Shown: positions 23,601 to 31,700 of the stretch, one piece after another
Position numbering within the stretch: the stretch's first letter is position 1
Layout: each line of letters starts with the position of its first letter
Assembly: GCA_019247605.1 (NCBI GenBank)
Contig: JAFBAS010000076.1
Coordinates: forward strand, 1-44,465
Direction: 5' to 3'
Source of the DNA: Hyphomicrobiales bacterium
GTDB taxonomy: Bacteria; Pseudomonadota; Alphaproteobacteria; Rhizobiales; Beijerinckiaceae
DNA: 44,465 nucleotides
Notes under the pieces: generated by a model
The model's input: only the letters and a program-made list of their open reading frames with translations
The model's database searches: none
Told to the model about the DNA's origin: nothing
Position numbers and translations under genes: made by a program

Positions 23601-25516
23601 GCGGCGATCGTGCCTGCTGTTTGCGACACATTCCCACCGCCGCTCGTGGTAAGCGCCAAGTTGCCGGCGGCACCCGCGACCGCGCTCAACGAGATGGTGG
23701 CGCCGATCCCGATACCGCCGGCTCCCGCGATCAATGTGAGGTTGCCGCCGCCCGTGTTCGTAATGGTGGAGCCGCTCTCGATCGTGATTCCGTTGAAGGC
23801 GTTCAAGGTGAGCGAATTCGCATTGGACCAGATGATGCTCGCCTGAACATCGATACTTCCTGTGCCCGTGCCGGCAGCAGTGCCGCTCGTCTGCACGGTC
23901 ACATTGCCGGTCTTGAGCAGGTTCTCGAGACTTAGCGCGTTGAGGGTCGAGACGCCGCCGGTGCCTGAGGTGGAGACGGTGGGATTAGTGGTGATGTTGG
24001 TTATACTAACGTTTGCGGTCGCGCCCGTTGAGATGTCGAGGTCCTCGGGATCGAGTAGGAGCGTCCCCGCCTTGCCCTTCGGCGCGAGGCGGTCCGCCGT
24101 GCCGGTGAAATCGAGCACGCCATGGCTCGAGGTCTCGACGAAGCCGCCATCGCCGCCTTGCTGGCCGCCCGTGACCGAGATCGTGCCGGCGAATTGCGTG
24201 TGCTGATCGGACCAGACCACCACGTTGCCGCCCGAGCCCGCGCCGCCCCCTACCCCGCCATCGGCGAGGATTTGCGCGCCGGCTTCCACCGTCGTGGTTT
24301 GGGCGTTGGCGATCTTGTGCGTGGCGAAATCCTGCGATGCGTTCGCGCCGCCTTGGCGATCGCCGCCGATGAGCACCGTGCCGCCGGCGCCCGTGCCGCT
24401 CGCATCGATCACGGCGTGCGCGCCGAGCGTCACGTCGTGGGCGGTGATGATGACGGTGCCGCCCGCCCCAACCCCGCTCATCCCCGCGAAAGCGGGGATC
24501 GAGTTCTTTGAATGTCCTGGGTTCCCGCTTTCGCGGGAACGAGCGGAGGGGGAGGCACTGACATCAATGCGCCCCGTCACCTTGACGAGCTTCGTGGCCC
24601 GGATGGTGAGCCGCCCGCCCGAACCGTCATGGTTGCGGGCCATGATCGGCCCGCTCGCGAAGATGCTTCCGCCCGCCGTGAGCCACACATGGCCGCCGCG
24701 CATCGCGCTTCCCGTCGCGCGGATCATGCCTGAGTGGTTGCCCGCGAGCGCGTAGACATTGCCGCCCGCCGCGCGAAGCTCGGCTTGCGCGGCCGTGATC
24801 GCGCCTTTGTTTCGCACATTGCCCGTGCCGTAGCGCACGCTCATGTGCCCGCCGGAAACGGAGGTGTCTTTCAGCAGCACCTCCTGGCCGGCGCCGAGGC
24901 CGACCGTTCCGTTCGGCGCGTTGATGGAGCCGGCGTTCGTGACCGAGCGCGCGATGAGGAAGACGTCGCCGCCCGAGGACGAAATCGAGCCGAGATTCTT
25001 CACCACGCCGTCGGATGCGCCCTTGCCTTCGAAGCGCAAGGTCTGGCCCGCCATGAAGTTCTGGTTCGAAATGTCGAGCGAGGAGGCGACGAACGAGCCG
25101 CCCGTGGTCACGACGCCCGACTTGCCCACCACCACGCCTTGCGGGTTCACGAGATAGACCGAGCCCGTCGCGCTCAGAGTTCCCATGATCTGCGACAGGT
25201 TGCCGCCCATGACGCGATCGAGCGTCGCGCCGACCCCGTTGTTGATCTTCACCGTGCCGCTCTTGCCGATCGAGAACGAGTCGAAGTCGATGATGCCGCG
25301 CTGGCTCGTCTGCGTGATCGTCTCGGTGAGGCCTTGCGTGCCGATGGTGCCTGAGCCCGCGACGAAGTGCCCGCCTTGCGGGAGCATGTTCGCGGGCACC
25401 GCGACGGGCGAGCCCGCTTGCGCGGCGGTGACGGCACCGACGAGCGCCGCGATCGAGGTGGTGGCGAGGAAGAAAGAAGTGCGGCCCCTACGTGAGGCGG
25501 AGTGAAGCGTGGACAC
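17660..25516 (-). CDS. TpsA exoprotein: giant filamentous-haemagglutinin-like protein with MBG/YDG repeats
   Basis: Predicted secreted or surface-tethered adhesin of 2,618 residues, exported by TpsB. A signal peptide covers about 1-34 (LVGAVTAAQA). The TPS secretion domain follows (40-300), with SQRGIIDFDSFSIG and the NPQG motif at 124-127 (consensus NPNGI). Residues 325-347 are an in-frame palindromic-repeat insertion. The middle (about 560-2150) is a beta-helical array of related modules, including seven VTQG...DAIS units of about 72 residues. Near the C-terminus come YDG-type repeats (ASDTKTYDGTTS, GSKVFDGTTGS) and an MBG-type module. The last residues, CRTRASLCR, carry Cys2610 and Cys2617. 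The only other cysteine I found is Cys1392. The start is GTG at 25516, supported by AGGGG upstream and by alignment with the autotransporter leader. Ligand unknown. Confidence 0.95.
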   Translation of the reverse strand: MSTLHSASRRGRTSFFLATTSIAALVGAVTAAQAGSPVAVPANMLPQGGHFVAGSGTIGTQGLTETITQTSQRGIIDFDSFSIGKSGTVKINNGVGATLDRVMGGNLSQIMGTLSATGSVYLVNPQGVVVGKSGVVTTGGSFVASSLDISNQNFMAGQTLRFEGKGASDGVVKNLGSISSSGGDVFLIARSVTNAGSINAPNGTVGLGAGQEVLLKDTSVSGGHMSVRYGTGNVRNKGAITAAQAELRAAGGNVYALAGNHSGMIRATGSAMRGGHVWLTAGGSIFASGPIMARNHDGSGGRLTIRATKLVKVTGRIDVSASPSARSRESGNPGHSKNSIPAFAGMSGVGAGGTVIITAHDVTLGAHAVIDASGTGAGGTVLIGGDRQGGANASQDFATHKIANAQTTTVEAGAQILADGGVGGGAGSGGNVVVWSDQHTQFAGTISVTGGQQGGDGGFVETSSHGVLDFTGTADRLAPKGKAGTLLLDPEDLDISTGATANVSITNITTNPTVSTSGTGGVSTLNALSLENLLKTGNVTVQTSGTAAGTGTGSIDVQASIIWSNANSLTLNAFNGITIESGSTITNTGGGNLTLIAGAGGIGIGATISLSAVAGAAGNLALTTSGGGNVSQTAGTIAASTLTLSGSGGNFTLNGVNTVGTLAANIGVTGKLNFTNSGGYTLNSIVAESATLTEVASQATVSQANGATINLGSGTLTLNGASTNDTTYTLTGNNTVGILNASLGDMGKGSALTYTDASGNNALGNIRADSVTLNETTSIASIIQIGVLNVSGTLTLNGDSTSGDTRYNLSNGGSTVGMLVANLGTSTGGVGTGALTYVDSSLNATPGYTLGNITAGTVTLTEMATNATVSQGSGAVVKATSLSLNGTNVSFTLSNSGNSVGTLMASLGTGNLIYTDGGSGGFNIAGGIKAGAVTLTAGGPVTQGAMASDAISATSLSLNGTNVSYTLANSGNSVGTLSASLGTGALGFTDTTGFNIAGGIRAGSVTLTAGGAVTQGTTAADAISASSLSLNGANANYTLSNSGNTVGTLSASLGSGNLFYTDVGGFNIAGGITAGSVTLTAGGAVTQGTAATDAISATSLSLVSSGTSFALNNIGNAVSSNFNATLGTGNLSFTDGTGFTIAGGSSSGIQAGTATLSLSAGGTVTQGTNTTDAISVSNLVLLGANGNYTLANAGNIVGGLAANTGSLAVTAPAVTVASITDPLTSTVTNGITTTGATSLFSDSSITVNAPVSASSVQLANATLGTAITLGGLGMSGLSITGISGNITTNHLIIGRDDANASGEITIASNLSLPSTSTLTFESGVGATEAGATPSTITVGTLDLEGLSAAATSFTLNGANSVGTLMAGLGAGGGTLNFTNGGGFNIAGGITACSVTLTAGGPVTQGTTAADAISATSLSLNGTNVSYTLANSKNTIGTLSASLGTGNLSYTDGGSGGFNIAGGITAGSVTLTAGGPVTQGGNSTDAISATSLSLKGTNVSFTLDNSGNTVTTLSASLGTGSLDFTDGGGFNIAGGITANSVTLTAGGPVTQGGNTTDAISAAGLTLKGTNVDFTLTNSNNAVSNFGASLGSGNLSFTNNNSNDLFNINGITAGSVTLTSSDSVVQVAGITATNLTLDGGTGIYQLTDTGNMVGTLTGNTASITFTDAAANGLTLGAITTAGGITLNEIASNATVSQTGALTVGGTLTLNGSSMGDTSYNFSGPANSVGTLVANLGPSTGGVGTGTLTYVDNSLNATPGYTLGNITAQNVTLTEMAANATVTQGSGTGVQATSLTLNGNAAGNVSYTIVATGNSAANLTANLGTSAGGIGTGSLTYTDQSTGNGYQLGSIKAGSVTLTENTSVATISQMSGAVINTGRLTLNGDTNSNDTQYVLTNGNSVGTLVASLGQGNGSGLSYTDASGTYTLGAITADAVTLNETHANASISQSGAVNVSGMLTLNGDSTSGNTSYNLSNAGNTVGTLVASLGTSAGTGSLTYVDNSSGGFTLGSITAGTVALTEQGGSLVSQATSTTVGTTSLSLNGAGASYSLTNAGNNVGTLTGSTGSITLTDAASGGLTLGTTATGITGSGAIEVTNTGAITLANAVSSGASGDAIVLSSGVTTGTAFTVGTNGSLSATNGRFLVFTDKVGDVMGSTLGANPLYNRAFGNFTPGSLNSFTGSRFVYAAGSDGKAVVLTVTPTGANTTTVTYDGATQTATSNASGFAFTGFLGNDMANPLSESGTAGVTGGSGRNVGTYAFTATLGTLASQLGYDFQFGSGGGLVIEKANLTVTAASDTKTYDGTTSSGGMAQVTGLVGGDTASGFTQTFGSKNVQGQNGSMLLVNQGSGVVNDGNGGGNYAITFVNTTGTINKAALTVTEIAGSKVFDGTTGSNASAQVSGLKGSDTASGLTESFASANAGSQAMTVGGLTVNDGNNGGNYAVTFVNATGTITPALLTITANNATQVLGTPEPQFSASFGAFPAGLGPSALSGMLSFTTNAPAGTPGSFQVTPGGLSSPNFDITFVPGMLFVTPATNSLPPVPFEMDQGSGKPGFAFTDPVFASLLVEFAEGGGSQGANGGSASIGDLKTPTLDEIGQPLGKLIGFNSSFIEVCRTRASLCR
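20840..22900 (-). repeat. Coding tandem repeats of about 216-222 bp in tpsA
   Basis: The marker CCCGCCGTGAGCGTCAC and close variants recur at about 20884, 21098, 21320, 22270, 22487 and 22703, giving steps of 214-222 bp within each cluster. Each unit encodes about 72 residues (VTLTAGGPVTQG ... DAISATSLSLNGTNVSYTL ... SVGTLSASLGTG ... FNIAGGITAGS). Other, more diverged units (LTEMATNATVSQGSG, NLGTSTGGVGTG) are interspersed up to about 23,600 and down to about 19,400. These are protein-coding repeats, not a CRISPR or satellite. Confidence 0.85.
24480..24540. repeat. Palindromic repeat inserted in frame within tpsA
   Basis: Two perfect hairpins, ATCCCCGC-GAAA-GCGGGGAT (24480-24499) and GTTCCCGC-TTTC-GCGGGAAC (24521-24540), are separated by 21 bases. 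The double-hairpin layout is that of a dispersed REP/BIME-like element. On the coding strand it reads SRESGNPGHSKNSIPAFAGM, the well-known translation of such elements, and interrupts the glycine-rich beta-helix (before it RIDVSASPS, after it GVGAGGTVIITAHDV) without breaking the frame. Confidence 0.85.
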
Positions 25517-25566
25517 GGATGAGACCCCTGTGCTCGAAAGCGCGAGGGACTCTATTTACTCATAGG

Positions 25567-25596
25567 GCATGAATTCTCGCGTGAAAACGGCATGAA
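25567..25596 (-). promoter_or_regulatory. Triple direct repeat upstream of tpsA, probable activator site
   Basis: Three heptamers in direct orientation: plus-strand GCATGAA at 25567, GCGTGAA at 25579 and GCATGAA at 25590 (TTCATGC, TTCACGC, TTCATGC on the coding strand). Spacing is 12 and 11 bp. Eight bases after the proximal copy comes TAAATA (25558-25553), a weak -10 candidate, then about 36 bases to the GTG start. The arrangement matches the SARP/OmpR type, where repeats replace the -35 element. The same layout precedes the autotransporter gene. Confidence 0.65.
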
Positions 25597-25758
25597 AAGC
25601 CGTGTCCGCCCTTGTCGAATCTCCAAAAAACGACAGTTTTTTCGGGAAAATTGATCACATTACCGTGTAAATCGATTTTCCGATGCGGCGTTGGCTCGCG
25701 TCTTCGTTTTCATGCCCGGCGCGGTGAGTCGAGCGACCCGGGGAAATGCCGGCCCTGT

Positions 25759-25888
25759 GCCCTCATCCGCCGCTCGCCAGGCGAGCGGCACCTTCTCCCG
25801 CGATTGCATCGCGGGAGAAGGATTTAGCGCCGGTGCTTTGCGCGGGGTGAAGGTGCCCCTCGGACTTGTCCGAGGGGCGGATGAGGGC
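25759..25888. repeat. Composite inverted repeat with three hairpins
   Basis: Outer arms GCCCTCATCCGCC (25759-25771) and GGCGGATGAGGGC (25876-25888) are perfect 13-bp complements. Inside are three perfect hairpins: CGCTCGCC-A-GGCGAGCG (25771-25787), CCTTCTCCCGCGAT-TGC-ATCGCGGGAGAAGG (25791-25821) and GCCCCTCGGAC-TT-GTCCGAGGGGC (25855-25878). It begins 7 bases after the stop codon of the autotransporter gene, so it may terminate or stabilise that transcript. It is a typical dispersed intergenic element of this group. Confidence 0.75.
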
Positions 25889-25894
25889 CCCTTA

Positions 25895-28351
25895 TCAGAA
25901 CCGCAGGTTCACATTGCCCTTGAAGGCGTTGTCCATCGCGCGTTGGCCGTATTGTCCGGAGTACGAGACGCCGACCGAGAGCATCGAGGTGAGCGAATAT
26001 TCGATGCCGGCCTCGGCCACGAAGGCGTCACGGTCGATCGGCACGCCCGAGGTGCTGAAGGCTTGCGCGCCACCCTGGAAGGTGAGGAGCACCGAGGGCA
26101 CCACATCGCCATAGGCGTGACGCCAGCCGAGCATGCCTTTCAACGTGAGCGGCATCGACGCGAAGGCGAGCTCGCCACGCACGCCCAGCGTCGTCGTCTG
26201 CACGTTGAAGTCGCGCGCCGTGGCCGTGAGCGCCGAGGTGCCCCCCACCTCCGTGAAGCCGTTCTGATGGATGAGGAAGGCGGCCGCGCCTGCGAAAGGC
26301 TCGATGGTGACGCGTGAGCCCGCCCCGAGGCCGAGGCCTGGAAGCTGGATACGATATCCGACCTCGCCGAAGCCTTGCGCCGTGTAGCCCCCATTGTTCG
26401 ACGAGAGCGCCTCGAAGAAGCCCGGGAAGGCGACCTGGCGCGTCGTCGAGGTGGTGTTCGTGCCGTAAAGCGCGCCGGCACGAAGCTGCAGCGCTCCGAA
26501 GCTCGCCCCCGCATAAGCGCCGCCGAAGACGCTCTCGAAGGTCGACGACGAGCCGCGCTGGTTCACGGTGATGCTGTCGTTCGTGTAGCCGCCCGCGAGG
26601 CCGAAGCGCCAGTCGCCTCCCATGAAGTTCGCCGCCGAGACGTCCCCGCCGAGCACGAACCCGCCCGTGGTGCGCGAGAGCGAGGCCGCGTTGCCGTCAC
26701 TCGAGACGCGTCCCCAATCGCCGAAGCCCTCACCCCAAAGATCGAAGAGGCGCGGCTGGTAGAACTGCGCCGAAACGGGGGCGACCGGGCCTTTGCGGGT
26801 CGGCAGATCGGCCGCATAAGCCCCGGTCGTCTCGATGGCGGCGCCCAGCACGGGCGGGGCGACCGGCTGGTTCAAGCGGTCGAGGATCGCGGTGTTCGGC
26901 AAGGTCGCGTCGGTGAAGGCCGCGCTCACGGTCGAGGCATGCACCTCGCCCGATAACGCGTTGAAGACCTGTGGCCCGTTGGCGATCGGTTGGGCGCTCA
27001 CGGCGTTGAAGAGCGTTCCCGAACCGAGCGCCTGCACGGCGTTCGCGGTCGCCTTCTGATTTGGCGTCGTGACCGCCGCGGCGAAAGTGCCGGGAGGTAG
27101 AACAGCGGCGGCCGGAGTGTTCGGGGGCGGCGGTGATACCGCCGCGTTCTCGGTGACGCTGAGATCGAGCGCATTGGCGTTCGCCATTTCCGGGGTGAGC
27201 GCGATCGTGAATCCGTTAGGCTGGAGGACGCTCACATTGTTGGTGAGCGTCTTCGTGGCGACGATCACCTTTTGGAAACTCGCCGTCTGGCCGACCGTGA
27301 AGCCTGTCGCCGAAACCGTGAAGTTGCCGGCGAGCGTGACCGTGCTCGCGTTGATGGTCGGCGCTTGCGTCGGCGTCACCTGGAAAACGAGCGTCGTTCC
27401 GGCCGCATGTGTGAAGGCCGAAACGCCCGTGATCATCGCGGTCGAGGACATCGTGGCCGTGCCCCCGCCCACCACGTTCACGGTGGCGGTCCCCGTCGCG
27501 CCGTCATTGAGCACGCCGTTCAGCGTGCCGCCGATGAAGTTGAAGGTGTCGCCATTAGGAGAAAGGTTCACTGCGCCATTAAGCGCGCCCGCTTGCTGAT
27601 TAAAGGTCACGGCTACCGTTGACTGCGTGAAATCGAGCGCGGCGGTCGAGCCCGTGATCGTGCCGGCGTTGGTAATGCCGCCCGTGATGGCATTCGTGCC
27701 GATAACCTGGATGCCGATGCCGGTCTTGCCAGTCGCGGTAATCGTGCCGGTATTGATGATGGCCGCGGCATTATTACCACCAATAACCGCGCTGCTGCTG
27801 CTGACTAGAATACCTACGGCCCGCTTCATTGGCGCGCTCGCGTTGATCGTGCCGCTATTACTTATACCTGCGGAATTGCTCCCGCCGATGACGGTGCTGG
27901 TGCCGCTTATAGCGATTCCAAACGACGTACCAGTCGCGGAGGTCACGGTGAGCATGCCGCTATTGCTGATCCCCACGGCAGTTCCACCTATAACTTTGCT
28001 CACTCTAAAGGGATTAATCCCGAAGGTGTTATTACTGCCGGTGACCGTAATCGTCCCGGCATTGGTTACGCCACCATTGATGGTGCTGCCCGAAATTCCG
28101 ATGGCGGTTGTGGGCTGACTATTCTTGATCGTGCCGTTATTGGCGACCCCGCCGGTGACCGTCGAGTTCGTGATCGTTATTTTTGTGATGGATGAGCCCG
28201 CCTGATTGATTTGTGCAGGGGCGTTTGGGTTGCCGCTGACGCTGATGTTTTTAGCCTTTGCCGGCGCGCCCAGAAGGAGCGCGGCGACGCAAGTACTCGC
28301 GAGGAGCGCGGGCGCGAAGCGGCGCGGCGAGGCAGAGGCAGACATGGGCAC
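25895..28351 (-). CDS. Classical (type Va) autotransporter
   Basis: Self-secreting outer-membrane protein, 818 residues from the chosen GTG. A signal peptide (about 1-32, SPRRFAPALLAST...LLLGAPAKAK) is followed by a small passenger of short beta-helix repeats rich in Gly, Ser, Thr and Asn (ITNSTVTGGVANNGTI, GGVTNAGTITVTG, GISNSGTINAS). A proline-rich linker (SPPPPNTPAAAVLPP) follows at about residue 407. The C-terminal 270 residues are an autotransporter beta-barrel beginning near LFDLWGEGFGDWGRV and ending in phenylalanine (GNVNLRF). The open frame extends to 28459, but the GTG at 28351 (or ATG 28345) aligns with the tpsA start and has GGAG about 10 bases upstream. No catalytic motif is seen in the passenger; adhesion or autoaggregation is a guess. 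Its promoter region is similar to that of tpsA. Confidence 0.9.
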   Translation of the reverse strand: MPMSASASPRRFAPALLASTCVAALLLGAPAKAKNISVSGNPNAPAQINQAGSSITKITITNSTVTGGVANNGTIKNSQPTTAIGISGSTINGGVTNAGTITVTGSNNTFGINPFRVSKVIGGTAVGISNSGMLTVTSATGTSFGIAISGTSTVIGGSNSAGISNSGTINASAPMKRAVGILVSSSSAVIGGNNAAAIINTGTITATGKTGIGIQVIGTNAITGGITNAGTITGSTAALDFTQSTVAVTFNQQAGALNGAVNLSPNGDTFNFIGGTLNGVLNDGATGTATVNVVGGGTATMSSTAMITGVSAFTHAAGTTLVFQVTPTQAPTINASTVTLAGNFTVSATGFTVGQTASFQKVIVATKTLTNNVSVLQPNGFTIALTPEMANANALDLSVTENAAVSPPPPNTPAAAVLPPGTFAAAVTTPNQKATANAVQALGSGTLFNAVSAQPIANGPQVFNALSGEVHASTVSAAFTDATLPNTAILDRLNQPVAPPVLGAAIETTGAYAADLPTRKGPVAPVSAQFYQPRLFDLWGEGFGDWGRVSSDGNAASLSRTTGGFVLGGDVSAANFMGGDWRFGLAGGYTNDSITVNQRGSSSTFESVFGGAYAGASFGALQLRAGALYGTNTTSTTRQVAFPGFFEALSSNNGGYTAQGFGEVGYRIQLPGLGLGAGSRVTIEPFAGAAAFLIHQNGFTEVGGTSALTATARDFNVQTTTLGVRGELAFASMPLTLKGMLGWRHAYGDVVPSVLLTFQGGAQAFSTSGVPIDRDAFVAEAGIEYSLTSMLSVGVSYSGQYGQRAMDNAFKGNVNLRF

Positions 28352-28403
28352 GGGCGAGACTCCGTTGTGCGCAAGAGTTGGACGACTCGCCTTAGCAAAG
28401 GGG

Positions 28404-28432
28404 GCATGATTTCCGCATGAAAACGGCATGAA
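28404..28432 (-). promoter_or_regulatory. Triple direct repeat upstream of the autotransporter, probable activator site
   Basis: Plus-strand GCATGAT (28404), GCATGAA (28415) and GCATGAA (28426) form three direct repeats with an exact 11-bp period (TTCATGC on the coding strand). The proximal copy is followed after 8 bases by CTAAGG (28395-28390), aligned with TAAATA of the tpsA promoter. The distal end of the array is 81 bases from the start codon, against 80 for tpsA. An 11-bp period places the copies on one face of the helix, as for tandem winged-helix binding. Confidence 0.7.
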
Positions 28433-28573
28433 AAACGCTCGGCTCGCGTCTTTCGGCATCGAAAAATGATCACGTATTCTTGAGAATGGCCATTCGAGGC
28501 GTTCACGTTTTCGTGTGCCAACGGAACCGCGCCGAATTGCGCTGACAGTGCGATCAATCCGGGCGCAACCTTT

Positions 28574-28684
28574 GTGTCACCCGCGGCGAGGCTCGCATTG
28601 CGAGCCTCGGGAAGGGGTCCAGAAACGGTGAGGGAGGATGGGTTCCCTTCCCCTCGCGGCTGTTGGCCGCTCGGCCGGGAATGA
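28574..28684. repeat. Dispersed palindromic repeat, second copy
   Basis: Module B (28574-28622: GTGTCACCCGCGGCGAGG, hairpin GAGGCTCGCATTGCGAGCCTC, then GGGAAGGGG) is followed by module A (28638-28684: ATGGGTTCCCTTCCCC ... CGGCCGGGAATGAC). The same modules occur as A-B at 13550-13671. This copy lies just past the 3' end of the regulator gene, so the two copies border the autotransporter-tpsA-SulP-tpsB block. Confidence 0.7.
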
Positions 28685-28757
28685 CGCCGTCATATCACAT
28701 TGCGGACTTCCCCTGAGGGGTGGGCGATTGCCTGAATTGAGTGCACTGTCGCCGCAA

Positions 28758-31700
28758 TTAGAGCGTGTGCCCCAGGGAGGATTTCGGCACGATTTCCATC
28801 GCACGGAAGAGCGCGCGGGCTCGCGTGAGCTCCGCCTCGCCCTCGACGACCTCACCGGTCAATTTCAAGCTGTGGCCGAGCCCGAGGCGGCAGTCGGCCT
28901 CGAGACGGCGCATTTGCAAAGATATCGCGATATCGAGCGCATCGCGGAACCTCATTTTCGCTGCTGGCTGGTCGCCCTTGGCAACCGCGATCTCGCCGAG
29001 GAGGCGCAAGCTCCGCCCCTCCACGCCACGCTCGCGACGCGTCCGCGCCAACGCAAAGGCAGTCTCCGCCGCGCGAGCCGCCTCGTCCAGGCGCCCTGCC
29101 AACAGATAGGCTTCGGCACGCCGACCCTCGTGAACACCTTGCCATCGCCGGATGCTGTGCCGCTCGGCGCGTGCGACGGCGTCGTCAAGAAGCGGGAGAG
29201 CTTCGCTGATCCGTGCTTCGAGCACATAGGAGAGGCCGAGGCAGGAGAGAAAATGCGTGATGTAGAGCTCGAGCTCGTGCTCACGCGCGAGCGCGAGGCC
29301 CTGTTCGAGAGTCGGGGTGGCAAGATCCGGCCGATGGGCATTCATCTCGATGACCCCGTCGGCGTAGTGCGCGCGAACCAGGGCCTGGGGGGAGCCCTCC
29401 CTCAGAGCCCATTCCCAAGCGTCGCGCATCGCGCTTCTCGCTTGCGTCCAATCGCCGAGCTGCATCGAGCATGCGGCAAGCCGGATATGGCAGGCGACGG
29501 TCGCCATCGGATCCGAGAAAAGATCGCCCGCACCTTCGGCGAGCGAGGCGTTCGTCATGGCGATCGAGCGTCGATAATCGCCAAGGTCGTAATACGCGTT
29601 GGCCAAGACCATATGGGCGAGGCGACGAAGCCCCGCGTCGTCGAGCTTCTGCGCGCAATCGAGTGCGGTCTCGCCGAACGACACGGCTTGCGCCGCGTCG
29701 AGGACTTGAACGGCATAGTCCGACATATGGGCGGCCAGGTAACCGAGACGGCGCCGGTCGCCGAGGCGTTCGCCGAGGATGCCGGCCTGGTCGAGATGGC
29801 CTCGGGCTTCGCTCAACTTGCCCACCGGCATCAAGGCCTCGCTCAGGGCGAAGCGAATGTCGATCCCCTGCTCCACGCGCTCGCGCGTTTCCGGCAAGCG
29901 GGCGAGCGCATCGAGCGCCGATCCGAAAAACCGGGCAGCGGCCTCCATTGCGGCGCTCGAGAGGGCCCGGCGTCCGGCTTCCTCGAAGCGTCGCGCGGCC
30001 GAAGGCCAGTCCTCAGCCTCCCAAAAGTGGATGGCGAGCGGCCCGAAATGCGGCCGCAGATCGTCGGCATGGACGTGTTCGATGGCGCGCGCGACCGCAA
30101 GGTGCAGAGATTTGTAGACCGGCGGCACCGGAGCGGAACGCAGGACCTCACGGATCCGATCATGGGTGAAATCGAGCTGCGTCCCGACCACGGTGAGGAC
30201 GCCGCGCCGCGTCAGCTCGTCCACCGCCTCGGCAATCGCAAGATCATTGAGGCCGCTCGCAGCGCGGAGCAAAGCAAAATCGAAGGGTCGCCCGATGATC
30301 GAGGCGATCGTCGCCACCTGGTAGGCCTGTGATCCGAGATGGCGCAGGCGCACTCCGATCATTTCCTGCACGCGTGGCGGAACCCGTCCGACGGCCGGCA
30401 AGCGCGCCCCTTGCCGCACCATGCGCATGGCCTCGACGATCACGAAGGGATGGCCGCGGCTCAGCGCCCAGACCGCGTCATGGAGCGCGCTGTCGCCCCT
30501 CCCCTTGCGCGGTTCCGCGATGGCATGCACCAGCCTTGCCGAATCGGCCTGCCCCAAGGCGCCGAGCGCGATGCGCTCGACGCGCCGGTCGCGGCCGAGC
30601 GACACGAGGAATTGCTCCAAAGACGCCGAGGTCGAAAGCTCTTCCGTGCGGATCGCGATAACGATCATGACGCGTGCATCGCGGAGACGACGCGCCAGGA
30701 AGGCGAGCAAGCTCACGGAGAGCTCGTCGGCCCAGTGAAAATCCTCGAGCGCGATGAGCACCGGTTGCGATGCCGCGATGCGCGCGAGAAGCGCCGCCGT
30801 GGCGCTGAAGATCGGCCGAGGATCGCGCAAGTCGAGCGGCCGGAACCGGTCGCTTTCGCAAAATGCGGGATCGATCCCGCCGAGCGCCGCACGCTGGCGC
30901 GCGTTGAGCTCGCGCAGCTCATCGGAGCGGATGAGCGAGGAGAGGGCCTCGTTCCACGGCCGAAACGGCAGGTATTGCTCGGTGTCGTAGCTATGCCCCA
31001 GCAGCGTCCTTACGCCGCGCTCGCTGGCAGTCACCACGATTTCCTCGAGCAAGCGGCTCTTGCCGATACCGGCTTCGCCCAGGATCGCGGAAATTTGCCC
31101 TCCCCCCGCCATCGTGGTGTCGAGAGAGCGCAAGAGCAGCGAAAACTCCGCGTCGCGGCCGATGAGCGGCGCCTCGAGATGCGGGGCGAACGCCGGCTCG
31201 GCCGGCGCGGCGGACGCCGGCGCGCCCGAGGATTTCCGGTTGTCGCGCAGTATTTCCTGGTAAATGAGCTGTGTTTCGCGCGACGGCTGAGCCTCGAGCT
31301 CGCTGCGTAGCATCGTGACGCAATGCTGATACTGACGCAGCGCCGCGCTGCGACGGCCGAGCTGCGCGTTGAGCCGCATGAGCCAGCGGTGGGCCGGCTC
31401 CCAAGTCGGCTCGAATTTGAGACAGCGCATGGCGGTCTCGCAGGCGATCTCCGGGGTCTGCGATGCCTGCAGCTCGACCGTCTTGTCGAAGGCCCGCAGC
31501 AGAGCGTTGCGCAATTCTTCGCGGCGATCGCGCAACCATGCCTCGAAAGGTTCAGCGCTCATCGTAAAGCCGGCGAGAAGATCTCCCCCGTAGAGCTCGA
31601 TGGCCTCGAGGAGGGCGGCAGGCGTTCCCGTGGCGAGGCAGGCGCAAAAACGGGCGATGTCGGTGACGAGGGCCGTTGCCGCGAGCTCGACGCCGTTGCC

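Noticed and set aside
18222-25505. Many plus-strand open frames opposite tpsA, some with proline/valine-rich repeats
   Set aside because: They mirror the tandem repeats of tpsA in the antisense direction; codon bias and lack of ribosome-binding sites argue against genes.
25567-25596. Possible PhoB box instead of a SARP site
   Set aside because: The Pho box also has an 11-bp period, but its core CTGTCAT is not matched by TTCATGC, and there are three copies with a SARP-type gene in the same locus.
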